Positions 7,073 to 14,662 of a DNA stretch of 14,662 nucleotides are shown piece by piece. A program made the position numbers and the translations under genes. Source of the stretch: an uncultured Actinomycetes bacterium (GTDB lineage Bacteria > Actinomycetota > Actinomycetes > Nanopelagicales > Nanopelagicaceae); the NCBI GenBank assembly GCA_903907665.1, contig CAIVOW010000122.1, forward strand, positions 1 to 14,662, in the 5' to 3' direction. The number at the start of each line of letters is the position of its first letter. The stretch's first letter is position 1. The notes below the pieces were generated by a model. That model did not search any database. It was given only the letters and a program-made list of their open reading frames with translations, and had not been told where the DNA came from.

Positions 7073-8325
7073 GTAGATATCAAGCCCCTAAAGGGGTAAG
7101 TGAATATTTTCCTGATAGATCTGCACACTTTGAATTCGTCCGTGAGACCTTGATTGAGTCAGCCCAAGTTAGTGGTTACCAACTCATTGAACTTCCAGTT
7201 TTTGAAGATACCGAACTATTTGCTAGGGGTGTCGGTGAATCCACTGATGTAGTTTCGAAGGAGATGTATACCTTCGAAGATCGAGGTGGTCGCTCAATTA
7301 CGCTACGCCCCGAGGGCACTGCTGGTGTCATGCGATCTGTCATTGAACATAATTTGGATCGTGGGCAATTGCCGGTAAAAGTTTGGTATTCAGGTCCGTT
7401 CTTTAGAGCCGAAAGACCCCAGGCTGGGCGATATCGACAATTTTACCAAGTTGGTATTGAGGCCATTGGACTCCAAGATCCTGAGATTGATGCTGAGGTA
7501 ATTGCGGTTGCAGATAATGCCCTCAAAAAGTTGGGACTTAGTGATTACCAACTGGAAATTACCTCTTTAGGAGATGCCCAAACGCGGGAGAGGTATTTGG
7601 TCGATTTGCGCCAATTTATTTCTACTCTTGAATTAGATGACGCTACAACGCAGCGCGCAGCTTTAAATCCGCTCCGACTTTTTGATGACAAACGTGAAGA
7701 GATTCGCTTAATGATGAATGAAGCCCCTGTACTTCTGGATTACCTAAGTCAGGAAAGTGAGAGCCACTTTCTTCGAGTGCAGCAGTCCCTTGCAACTTTT
7801 GGCATTAGCTTCACAATAAATAAGCGCATGGTCCGGGGCCTGGACTATTACACAGGTACGGCATTCGAATTCGTACATCACGGGCTTGGAGCTCAATCTG
7901 GTATCGGTGGTGGTGGACGTTATGACGGTCTCATGAGCCAACTAGGCGGAGCTGATTTGTCTGGAATCGGATTTGGCTTGGGGGTTGATCGCGTTTTGTT
8001 GGCCTGCGAAGCTGAAAATATAGAGTTGCCAAAAGATAAGGCCTTGCAATTATTTATTGTTCCAATCGGCAGTGAGGCTAAATCAGAAGCTGTGCGAGTT
8101 GCTCAGTCCTTGCGGCTAGCTGGCCACTCGGTCGATATCGCCTACGGCGATCGAGCCCTAAAGGGTGGAATGAAAGCTGCCGACAAGTCAGGTGCCAGAT
8201 TCGCTTTGGTATTAGGGGATGATGAATTGGCCTCCGGATTGGCCGAGATTAAAAATATGCAAACAGGAGAATCGACTTCCGTTAGGCTTCAAGCCTTGCA
8301 GGAGGATCTTCGCACCGTCCTTTAA
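7069..8325 (+). CDS. hisS: Histidyl-tRNA synthetase
   Basis: HisRS is a class II synthetase that charges tRNA-His. At 418 residues it has the usual bacterial length. Visible elements are motif 1 in the N-terminal quarter, TLRPEGT, motif 2 with R113 ([12 protein letters not shown]), the histidine-specific motif [10 protein letters not shown] with catalytic R256, the second histidine motif GGGGRYDG at 280-287, and motif 3 with R308 (GLGVDR). The C-terminal anticodon-binding domain covers about 325-415. The ATG at 7069 overlaps the MBL stop by four bases, and G-rich sequence (GGGGGA at 7060-7065) precedes it. Translational coupling to the hydrolase is likely. The gene next to it, aspS, is also often adjacent to hisS in other bacteria. 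Confidence 0.98.
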   Translation: MSRYQAPKGVSEYFPDRSAHFEFVRETLIESAQVSGYQLIELPVFEDTELFARGVGESTDVVSKEMYTFEDRGGRSITLRPEGTAGVMRSVIEHNLDRGQLPVKVWYSGPFFRAERPQAGRYRQFYQVGIEAIGLQDPEIDAEVIAVADNALKKLGLSDYQLEITSLGDAQTRERYLVDLRQFISTLELDDATTQRAALNPLRLFDDKREEIRLMMNEAPVLLDYLSQESESHFLRVQQSLATFGISFTINKRMVRGLDYYTGTAFEFVHHGLGAQSGIGGGGRYDGLMSQLGGADLSGIGFGLGVDRVLLACEAENIELPKDKALQLFIVPIGSEAKSEAVRVAQSLRLAGHSVDIAYGDRALKGGMKAADKSGARFALVLGDDELASGLAEIKNMQTGESTSVRLQALQEDLRTVL

Positions 8326-8359
8326 ATCGCAGATTGAGCTAATTAATGGAGATTGATTG

Positions 8360-10120
8360 ATGTTAAGAACGCATGATGCAGGGTCCCTTCGTAAAGGCGA
8401 TGTCGGGTCAACCGTCACACTCGCTGGTTGGGTTGCTCGGCGCCGAGATCACGGCGGGGTTGCTTTCATCGATCTAAGAGATTCAACAGGTGCAGTACAG
8501 GTTGTCATTAAAGATGAAATAGCTGGAGCGCTGCGAGCTGAGTGGTGTGTACTTATTACCGGCGTTATAACTGCCAGGCCAGCCGGAAATGAAAACGCAA
8601 ATATCCCAACTGGAGAGATAGAAATTGATTGCCAGAAGCTTGAAGTATTGAGTGAAGCTGCTGCGCTACCTTTTCAAGTTGATAGTGGTGAAGCCGTAAA
8701 TGTCTCAGAAGAGATTCGACTTAAATACAGATATCTAGATTTGCGCCGAGAGGGGCCAGCTAAAAATTTGCGCCTTCGCTCAAAGGTTACATCAGCAATC
8801 CGTTCAGTTATGGATGATTTGGAATTTTTAGAAATAGAAACTCCGTATCTCACTCGATCCACCCCCGAAGGTGCGCGCGACTTTTTGGTTCCAGTACGTC
8901 TTCAGCCAGGATCTTGGTACGCACTTCCTCAGTCGCCGCAATTGTTTAAACAACTTTTGATGGTGGCTGGTATGGAGCGGTACTACCAGATTGCCCGCTG
9001 TTTCCGCGATGAAGACTCAAGAGCAGATCGCCAACCAGAATTCACGCAACTCGATATTGAGATGTCCTTTGTAGATCAAGCGGACGTTCTCGCAGTTGCC
9101 GAGAATGTTTTATCGCAGGTATTTAAGAAGGTCGCCAATTATCAAATCCCTCTGCCTATCGCTCATATGACGTATGCCGATGCGATGCGAAGATACGGTT
9201 CGGATAAACCTGATTTACGATTTGATTTAGAGATTGTCGAATGCCACGAGTTCTTTAAAGAGACATCATTTCGAGTATTTCAAGCACCGTATGTGGGCGC
9301 AGTTGTCATGCCGGGTGGCGCTAGTTCGGCACGTAGAGAGCTCGACGCTTGGCAAGATTGGGCTAAAGCTCGCGGGGCTAAGGGGCTGGCTTATATTCTG
9401 ATTCAGGAAGATGGCACTTTAGCTGGACCAGTTGCTAAAAATCTTTCCGAGAGTGAAGCATCTGGTATCGCGAAGCATGTACATGCCAAACCAGGAGATG
9501 CTATTTTCTTTGCAGCTGGAGAGATTTCGACCTCTCAAGCGCTACTTGGTGCAGTGCGCTTAGAAGTTGGCAAGCGCTGCGATCTGATTGAACCGGGTGT
9601 TTGGAAATTCCTTTGGGTTGTTGATGCTCCCATGTTTGAACGTGTAGATGCCGAGGATCCGAATTCGGGCTGGACTGCTGTTCATCACCCTTTCACCGGG
9701 CCTAAGCCAGAGTTTGTTTCAACTTTCGATAAGAACCCAGGTGATGCGCTGGCCTATGCATATGACATCGTATTGAATGGAAATGAAATTGGTGGCGGCT
9801 CCATTCGTATTCACGATCGATCCATTCAGCAGAGGGTCTTTACAACTATTGGATTAAGCGATGAAGAAGCTCAAAGTAAGTTTGGATTTCTTCTTGAAGC
9901 ATTTCAGTACGGTCCACCTCCGCATGGTGGAATTGCACTCGGCATAGATCGTCTTTGCGCCCTGCTGGCAGGAGCAGATTCCATTCGCGAAGTAATCGCA
10001 TTTCCTAAGACTGCTAGTGGTGGTGACCCACTTACTGGCGCTCCTACTCCTATTACACCTGCACAGCGCAGAGAAGCAGGAGTCGATGCAGTTCCCGGTG
10101 AAGAGAAGAAAGAAAAGTAA
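8360..10120 (+). CDS. aspS: Aspartyl-tRNA synthetase, likely non-discriminating (Asp/Asn)
   Basis: This class IIb synthetase has 586 residues, the bacterial-type length. Its N-terminal OB-fold anticodon domain (about 1-105) is followed by the catalytic core with YLDLRR and [12 protein letters not shown], motif 2 with R216 ([16 protein letters not shown]), the bacterial GAD insertion (about 280-400) and motif 3 with R531 (GIALGIDR). H31 in RRRDHGG and G76 in ARPAGNEN occupy the positions that mark AspRS enzymes able to charge both tRNA-Asp and tRNA-Asn, where E. coli has Leu and Lys. That would need the GatCAB amidotransferase to make Asn-tRNA; gatCAB is not in this window. The ATG at 8360 is preferred to the in-frame TTG three bases before it, because GGAG at 8348-8351 is eight bases upstream. 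Confidence 0.97.
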   Translation: MLRTHDAGSLRKGDVGSTVTLAGWVARRRDHGGVAFIDLRDSTGAVQVVIKDEIAGALRAEWCVLITGVITARPAGNENANIPTGEIEIDCQKLEVLSEAAALPFQVDSGEAVNVSEEIRLKYRYLDLRREGPAKNLRLRSKVTSAIRSVMDDLEFLEIETPYLTRSTPEGARDFLVPVRLQPGSWYALPQSPQLFKQLLMVAGMERYYQIARCFRDEDSRADRQPEFTQLDIEMSFVDQADVLAVAENVLSQVFKKVANYQIPLPIAHMTYADAMRRYGSDKPDLRFDLEIVECHEFFKETSFRVFQAPYVGAVVMPGGASSARRELDAWQDWAKARGAKGLAYILIQEDGTLAGPVAKNLSESEASGIAKHVHAKPGDAIFFAAGEISTSQALLGAVRLEVGKRCDLIEPGVWKFLWVVDAPMFERVDAEDPNSGWTAVHHPFTGPKPEFVSTFDKNPGDALAYAYDIVLNGNEIGGGSIRIHDRSIQQRVFTTIGLSDEEAQSKFGFLLEAFQYGPPPHGGIALGIDRLCALLAGADSIREVIAFPKTASGGDPLTGAPTPITPAQRREAGVDAVPGEEKKEK

Positions 10121-10783
10121 GTGCATTTGAATAAAAAATCTCTGCTCACACGAATTGCGTTTTTTTCCCTGGGTGCGTTAATACTTTCTGGCTGTTCAGC
10201 GCCTTCAAAAATCTATGCAGCTGATAAAAAAGAAGGTGTTTTTGTAGCTCTTCCTCAAGGTTGGCATAAAATTTCGCAACAATCGATCTCATCGCGCGAA
10301 GCAACTTCGACTTTGGCTGGCGCTGCCGACCGCGCCGCTGCTGTTTTGTGGCAAGAGGCCTATTCGCCTAATAGGACATACGATGCCAAGACAGTATTAA
10401 GTTTAAAAACCCCAGATAGTCCGCTGGTTTATATTCGCGTGCGTTCTTTATTAGGGGATGAAATAAATTCAGTCTCCTATAACGCACTTCGCAATTTAGT
10501 TCTGCCCCTCACTGGCTGGGTTGATGGCACTGTAAAAGCACCTGTTTTTGAAATCAGCAACGATGAGGAGCGAGTTGAAAAAGGCGCCCGCGGCGTTCAT
10601 AGCGTTTTTCAATTTACCCAGACAGATGGTTCGCTTCAGACTATCGACCAAACCGCGCTGCTTTCAAATGATCATTCAATAATTTATGTTCTTCTGATTA
10701 GATGCTCAACTACTTGCTATAACAAACAGAGGGTCACACTTGAAAAAATCGTGGCTTCATTTACCGTGAGGGGTAAGAAATGA
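10121..10783 (+). CDS. Small exported lipoprotein of unknown function
   Basis: I do not recognise the family. The 220-residue product has a basic N-terminus, a hydrophobic stretch and the lipobox LSGC, so C25 should be lipidated and the rest anchored on the outer face of the membrane. The mature part opens with a segment like VFVALPQGWHKIS, which resembles the start of PsbP/Mog1-type lipoproteins such as mycobacterial LpqN; that likeness is weak. Two further cysteines (RCSTTC, near 195-200) could form a disulfide. The GTG start directly follows the aspS TAA. A TTG two codons on (10127) would give an equally good signal peptide, so the exact start is open. The stop overlaps the next gene in ATGA, which ties it to the FtsH-like protease. 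Confidence 0.8.
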   Translation: MHLNKKSLLTRIAFFSLGALILSGCSAPSKIYAADKKEGVFVALPQGWHKISQQSISSREATSTLAGAADRAAAVLWQEAYSPNRTYDAKTVLSLKTPDSPLVYIRVRSLLGDEINSVSYNALRNLVLPLTGWVDGTVKAPVFEISNDEERVEKGARGVHSVFQFTQTDGSLQTIDQTALLSNDHSIIYVLLIRCSTTCYNKQRVTLEKIVASFTVRGKK

Positions 10784-13044
10784 CCGATATCAATACTCCC
10801 GCCATGACTAGCCGACCACGAGATACAGACCGTAAAACCAGAGTCCATCTCTCTTTGTTTGATCGTCTAAAGTTCCTCGTCTTCTTCGCTCTTATCTTCC
10901 TAGTTCTGGTCTGGGCAGAAATGTCCAATAATCCAATTCTTAGTTTTTCAGATGCTTACAAAGAGAATGTTTCTTCGCGCTGGTGGCTGTTAGCGCTCAT
11001 TGGCATCGAAGTAATCCGCCAGCTACATTTCCTCGCTGCAGAGCTAGCTGCTCCCTATCATGGTGCTTGGCTAAAGTATTTTTCTGCTATAGATCGAACT
11101 TTACTAAGGTTAAGCGATTGGAGTCGCTATCGCTTAGCTCGCGTGATAAAGGCTTTCATAGTTGTTTGTCTCTTGGCGATTGCTCTAGGTACTTACTATA
11201 AGCAGTCACCAGTAACGGCCCTATTCTTGGCGCCAAAAGCGCTGTGGAGCGCTCTTCCAGTATTAGCCCAGTTAGCTTTTGCAGTCTTCTTTATTTTGAT
11301 TCAATTTTTTGCAATGTTCTGGTTTCTTAGTAAGGGTGGAATAGATGTCTATTTCCCTGATGATATTCGCACCCGATTCTCGGATGTTTGGGGTCAGGAC
11401 CACGTATTAAATCGCATTAGAGAGAACCTACTTTTCTTAGAGTCTCCAGAAGAGATTGAAAAACATGGTGGCTATGTACCTGGCGGAATATTGCTGTGGG
11501 GACCTCCGGGAACTGGTAAAACTCTGATGGCTGAATCAATGGCTGGTGAGACGGGTAAGCCCTTCGTCTTTGTTGATCCAGGCGCGTTTAACAATATGTT
11601 TTTTGGTGTTGGTGTTCTGAAGGTTAAATCTCTCTTTAGAAAATTGCGCAAACTTTCACTGCGTTACGGCGGCGTTGTGGCGTTCTTTGATGAAGCAGAT
11701 TCACTGGGAAATCGAGGAATCTCGACGCAACAAGGACCATTTACAAATAATCAAGCGAGCGACACTTCATGTCATGGTGGTAACTATTTGTCAGAAGCAG
11801 CGACTTCGTTAATTGTAAAAAATCAATTTGGCTCTAACAAGTTCGTTGCCAATAGCGCAATGGGTGGGGGAGGAGGCATGGGAACTCTCCAGGCTCTCCT
11901 TACTGAGCTCTCAGGCCTTAAAAAGCCGCGTGGATTTTTCAATCGTGTAGTTCGCAGAACGTTGGGATTGCGGCCGAAACTTCCGCCGAAATATCGCATT
12001 CTCGTAGTTATGGCAACAAACTTGCCTGAGGCACTAGATGAAGCGTTACTACGTCCAGGTCGTATCGACCGTATGTACAGAGTCGGATATCCAAGCAAAG
12101 CTGGCCGTATCCGTACTTATAACGGCTATCTCGATAAGGTTTCACATAGCTTGAATGCTGAGGAAGTGGATAAGTTGGCAACCATCACACCGTATTCAAC
12201 TGGCGCAACTATCAAAGACACAATTAATGAAGCTTTAATCATCGCAATTCGAGATGGTCGAGATTCAATTACATTCACAGATGTAATAAAGGCGAAACAG
12301 TTGAAGGAACTGGGGCCTGCCGAGGATGTTGAATACATTGAACGCGAGCGGCACGCGGTTGCGGTTCATGAAGCCTGTCACGGAGTTATGGCGTACTTGA
12401 TTCGCCATCACATGTCGATTGATTTGGCGACAATCGAAAAAGGTTCAGATTATTTAGGAATGGTTGCATCCATTCCGCCTGATGATCAATTCACTCGCTG
12501 GAGAACTGAGTACGAGGCCGATATTTTGGTTTCGTTAGCCTCACTTGCGGGCGAACGAATGTTTTTTGATGGAGATAACTCCTCTGGAGTTTCTGGGGAT
12601 TTGGAAAGTGCTACAACTGTGGCGAGTTTTATGGAAGGACATTGGGGAATGGGATCCACGATTAGCTCCCATGCTTCAAACCGTCGCTTCGAAGTAGGTG
12701 CCCCAGGAGGGGGTAAGGGCAAAGATGATGGAAGCAGAGAACTTCGCCGAGCTCTTGCAGATCGTATTGAAGATAATCTTTCTGGACTTCTTGCCAAGGC
12801 CGAAACTATTTTGAAGGATAATCGAGAGAAGGTTCTCTCGCTGGCACATGCGCTTGAGATTTATAAAACAATCTCGGGTGAAGACGTTGTTGCTGTCATG
12901 GAAGGTGGCAAGGGTCCGCTAGTAGATGGCGCCCCATACCAAAATTCAGAAAATGTGTCTGCGATAGCTAAATATCACGACGCAGCGGTAGCCGCGCACA
13001 AGGGCCATGAGAAACCTGCCGTTCAGATTCCAACTTTCGGGTAG
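10780..13044 (+). CDS. Membrane AAA+/M41 zinc protease, divergent FtsH-like
   Basis: This 754-residue protein is an ATP-driven membrane protease related to FtsH. About four hydrophobic helices come first (30-48, 68-89, 122-140, 158-183), where classical FtsH has two around an extracytoplasmic domain. The AAA+ domain has GPPGTGKT at 241-248, pore loop MFFGVG at 273-278, Walker B with D304-E305, sensor-1 N414 and arginine fingers R425/R428 in RPGRIDR. The M41 protease has HEACH at 530-534 and third zinc ligand D607 in SGDLE; H534 to D607 is close to E. coli FtsH spacing. Compared with FtsH there are about 42 extra residues after Walker B, ending in a Gly run at 362-366, and about 21 more before sensor 1. 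GAGGGG six bases before the ATG is a good ribosome binding site. All catalytic residues are kept, so it should be active. It is unlikely to be the cell's only FtsH. Confidence 0.9.
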   Translation: MTDINTPAMTSRPRDTDRKTRVHLSLFDRLKFLVFFALIFLVLVWAEMSNNPILSFSDAYKENVSSRWWLLALIGIEVIRQLHFLAAELAAPYHGAWLKYFSAIDRTLLRLSDWSRYRLARVIKAFIVVCLLAIALGTYYKQSPVTALFLAPKALWSALPVLAQLAFAVFFILIQFFAMFWFLSKGGIDVYFPDDIRTRFSDVWGQDHVLNRIRENLLFLESPEEIEKHGGYVPGGILLWGPPGTGKTLMAESMAGETGKPFVFVDPGAFNNMFFGVGVLKVKSLFRKLRKLSLRYGGVVAFFDEADSLGNRGISTQQGPFTNNQASDTSCHGGNYLSEAATSLIVKNQFGSNKFVANSAMGGGGGMGTLQALLTELSGLKKPRGFFNRVVRRTLGLRPKLPPKYRILVVMATNLPEALDEALLRPGRIDRMYRVGYPSKAGRIRTYNGYLDKVSHSLNAEEVDKLATITPYSTGATIKDTINEALIIAIRDGRDSITFTDVIKAKQLKELGPAEDVEYIERERHAVAVHEACHGVMAYLIRHHMSIDLATIEKGSDYLGMVASIPPDDQFTRWRTEYEADILVSLASLAGERMFFDGDNSSGVSGDLESATTVASFMEGHWGMGSTISSHASNRRFEVGAPGGGKGKDDGSRELRRALADRIEDNLSGLLAKAETILKDNREKVLSLAHALEIYKTISGEDVVAVMEGGKGPLVDGAPYQNSENVSAIAKYHDAAVAAHKGHEKPAVQIPTFG

Positions 13045-13047
13045 TCT
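13042..13047 (+). promoter_or_regulatory. Candidate -10 box for a leaderless DUF948 transcript
   Basis: TAGTCT at 13042-13047 fits TANNNT and lies six bases before the DUF948 ATG, the spacing that places the transcription start on the ATG itself. It overlaps the stop codon of the protease gene. No good -35 box is seen at the right distance, so this may be chance. Confidence 0.3.
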
Positions 13048-13053
13048 GAGCGT

Positions 13054-13350
13054 ATGGGACCAGGCGGAATTGCAACGATAATTGCAGCTTGTGCACTATT
13101 GATTATTGCACTGGCAATTTCATATGCCGTCATACGCCTTTCGCGTCTGATTGATGAAGTTAAAGAAACGGTCAATAGCGTCAATAGAATAACTTCCACC
13201 GCTGAAGCGCTAACTGGAAAAGTTTCCGGTGCCATCAACGGACTTTTGGATAAAGAAGGAAGTGTCATGAAGATTCTTGGAGCTGTCGCAAATCTAGCTA
13301 ATATGGCTAGCCGGACTGGTCGCCGTGGATCTAATAAGGACAATAACTGA
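13054..13350 (+). CDS. DUF948 family small membrane protein
   Basis: The 98-residue protein has one N-terminal membrane helix (about 7-26), followed by an amphipathic, probably coiled-coil helix (LIDEVKETVNSVNRITSTAE) and a basic, polar C-terminal tail. This layout, and its place directly before alaS, match the DUF948 proteins found at this locus in Streptomyces and mycobacteria. Its function is not known. No Shine-Dalgarno sequence precedes the ATG, which lies nine bases after the protease stop. The stop is three bases before the alaS GTG, so the genes are probably co-transcribed. The family assignment rests on layout and context, not on a strong motif. Confidence 0.75.
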   Translation: MGPGGIATIIAACALLIIALAISYAVIRLSRLIDEVKETVNSVNRITSTAEALTGKVSGAINGLLDKEGSVMKILGAVANLANMASRTGRRGSNKDNN

Positions 13351-13353
13351 TCC

Positions 13354-14662
13354 GTGAATTCAGCTGATATCCGTGCACGTTGGTTGCACTTCTTTGAGAG
13401 TGGAAACAGCCAGGGGCTAACCCATACGGTTGTGCCTTCGGCATCGCTGATTGCAGATGATCCAAATTTACTTTTGGTGAATGCCGGAATGGTTCCGTTT
13501 AAACCTTACTTTCTCGGTGAAGTTAAAGCTCCCTATACGAGAGCCACATCAGTACAGAAGTGTGTTCGAACTCTGGATATCGATGAAGTGGGTAAAACAA
13601 CAAGGCACGCTTCGTTTTTTCAGATGTGCGGAAACTTTTCATTCGGAGATTATTTTAAAGAGGGCGCAATTTCGATGGCGTGGGAGTTACTGACCAAGCC
13701 AATTTCAGAAGGTGGCTACGGTTTCCCTGAAGAACGATTGTGGGTAACGGTTTACCTGGATGACGATGAAGCGGCTGATATTTGGCATCGCAAAGTTGGG
13801 GTCCCTAAGGAACGCATTCAGCGAAGAGGAATGGCAGATAATTTCTGGTCCATGGGAGTTCCTGGTCCTTGCGGACCCTGCTCGGAGATTTATTATGACC
13901 GTGGTCCTGCATACGGAAAAGAAGGCGGACCCGTTGCTGATGAAGATCGATATTTGGAAGTATGGAATCTCGTCTTCATGCAAAACATTCGGGGTGAAGG
14001 TTCTAGCAAAGATGAATATCCTATTCTTGGAGAACTTCCGGCGAAGAATATTGACACCGGGCTTGGGTTAGAGCGCACAGCTGCTCTACTGCAAGGTGTT
14101 GAAAATATTTACGAAATTGATACAACGATGCAGATTCTCACCAAAGCATCAGAACTTTCTGGAGTTAAATACGGTAAAGACCAACGTAGCGACGTCTCCT
14201 TACGCGTAGTTGCTGACCATGCACGTACGGCGATGATGTTGATTGGCGATGGCGTGCTTCCGGGAAATGAAGCTCGTGGTTATGTTTTACGTCGAATGAT
14301 GCGGCGAACAATCAGAAATATGAGAATTCTCGGTGCTCCAGACCATAATACGAGTGAACTCATCACAGCTGCCATTGGAGCGATGGGTCCGCAATATCCA
14401 GAATTAGTCGCAGACTCTGCGCGAATACTCGCAGTTGCGGAAGGTGAAGAAGATTCATTCCTGCAAACCTTGAAGTCAGGTACCCAGATTTTCGATGTTG
14501 CTGTTGGCGAAGTTAAGAAAGTTAAGAATGAGAAACTTTCTGGCGATACAGTCTTTAAGCTTCACGATACTTTCGGATTTCCATTTGATTTGACGCTAGA
14601 GATGGCAACTGAACAAGGCTTGAATGTGGACGAAACTGGTTTTCGCCGACTTATGCAAGAAC
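13354..14662 (+). CDS. alaS: Alanyl-tRNA synthetase, 5' half (cut by window end)
   Basis: The frame is open for 436 codons from the GTG at 13354 to the window edge, about half of a bacterial AlaRS. It covers the class II catalytic domain and the start of the tRNA-recognition region: [18 protein letters not shown] around 84-101 (motif 2), [12 protein letters not shown] from 171, and DTGLGLER at 234-241 (motif 3). Then come the helical region with [20 protein letters not shown] and [10 protein letters not shown], and the LHDTFGFP segment near the end. The editing and C-Ala domains would lie beyond the window. The GTG start is supported by alignment with mycobacterial AlaRS, whose N-terminus starts at the same place. 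There is no close Shine-Dalgarno sequence, so coupling to the DUF948 stop three bases upstream is likely. Confidence 0.97.
   Translation, partial: MNSADIRARWLHFFESGNSQGLTHTVVPSASLIADDPNLLLVNAGMVPFKPYFLGEVKAPYTRATSVQKCVRTLDIDEVGKTTRHASFFQMCGNFSFGDYFKEGAISMAWELLTKPISEGGYGFPEERLWVTVYLDDDEAADIWHRKVGVPKERIQRRGMADNFWSMGVPGPCGPCSEIYYDRGPAYGKEGGPVADEDRYLEVWNLVFMQNIRGEGSSKDEYPILGELPAKNIDTGLGLERTAALLQGVENIYEIDTTMQILTKASELSGVKYGKDQRSDVSLRVVADHARTAMMLIGDGVLPGNEARGYVLRRMMRRTIRNMRILGAPDHNTSELITAAIGAMGPQYPELVADSARILAVAEGEEDSFLQTLKSGTQIFDVAVGEVKKVKNEKLSGDTVFKLHDTFGFPFDLTLEMATEQGLNVDETGFRRLMQE

Noticed and set aside
8357..8359. TTG one codon before the aspS ATG as the start
   Set aside because: The ATG at 8360 has better spacing (eight bases) from GGAG at 8348-8351 and matches the N-terminus of mycobacterial AspRS.
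12486..12797. Minus-strand open frame of 103 codons inside the protease gene
   Set aside because: It lies opposite the conserved M41 domain, shows biased low-complexity Ser/Pro/Arg content expected of an antisense shadow, and has no ribosome binding site I can support.
10780..13044. Protease gene as RarA/MgsA or a simple AAA+ ATPase
   Set aside because: The membrane helices, FtsH-type RPGRIDR, HEACH and the SGDLE zinc ligand show a membrane M41 protease; RarA has none of these.
13023..13343. Minus-strand frame of 106 codons opposite the DUF948 gene
   Set aside because: The forward frame has a membrane helix, coiled coil and conserved position before alaS; the reverse frame is a shadow.
13760..14071. 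Forward frame of 103 codons inside alaS
   Set aside because: The overlapping frame encodes conserved AlaRS motifs throughout, so this is an out-of-frame shadow.
1..14662. CRISPR array, tRNA or rRNA genes, insertion sequences, prophage genes
   Set aside because: No regularly spaced repeats, cloverleaf or rRNA-like stretches, transposase motifs or terminal repeats were seen. I could not run a search.

Overview
The window is a compact, gene-dense bacterial chromosome segment with eleven protein genes and almost no intergenic space. The gene order (secD, secF, rel, DUF349 gene, MBL hydrolase, hisS, aspS, DUF948 gene, alaS) is the conserved actinobacterial neighbourhood known from Streptomyces and Mycobacterium. 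The protein sequences also look actinobacterial: AspRS, HisRS, AlaRS and the MBL protein can be followed against remembered mycobacterial homologues almost end to end. Base composition looks only moderate in G+C, and the genes are packed tightly. That combination suggests a streamlined, low-GC actinobacterium such as the freshwater acI / Nanopelagicales group. The lineage is an inference, because no 16S gene is present.

Layout. At 1-47 lie the last codons of an upstream gene and a strong intrinsic terminator. At 47-83 there is a promoter whose -10 box sits so close to the secD ATG that the mRNA is probably leaderless. secD and secF (84-2695) encode the accessory membrane complex of the Sec translocon and overlap by one base. 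The bifunctional (p)ppGpp synthetase/hydrolase gene rel (2730-4901) follows, with an inverted repeat that puts its start codon in a loop. A DUF349 coiled-coil gene (4902-6191, minus strand) converges on rel with no space between the stop codons. At 6192-6370 is the only sizeable divergent intergenic region. It has a candidate back-to-back promoter pair, a 7-bp dyad and a possible 24-codon leader ORF. The MBL hydrolase and hisS overlap by ATGA, and aspS follows 34 bases later.

The unusual part is 10121-13044. A small lipoprotein gene starts directly after the aspS stop and is coupled by an ATGA overlap to a 754-residue membrane AAA+/M41 protease. This FtsH relative keeps Walker A/B, arginine fingers, the aromatic pore loop and the zinc site. 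It has about four N-terminal membrane helices and two insertions inside the AAA+ core, one of them at pore loop 2. A small DUF948 membrane protein gene and the first half of alaS (cut by the window edge) complete the window.

Functional view. Most genes serve translation (three aminoacyl-tRNA synthetases), the stringent response to uncharged tRNA (Rel) and protein export (SecDF). The lipoprotein/FtsH-like pair is a plausible envelope proteolysis unit embedded in this housekeeping array, and is the best candidate here for something not yet described.
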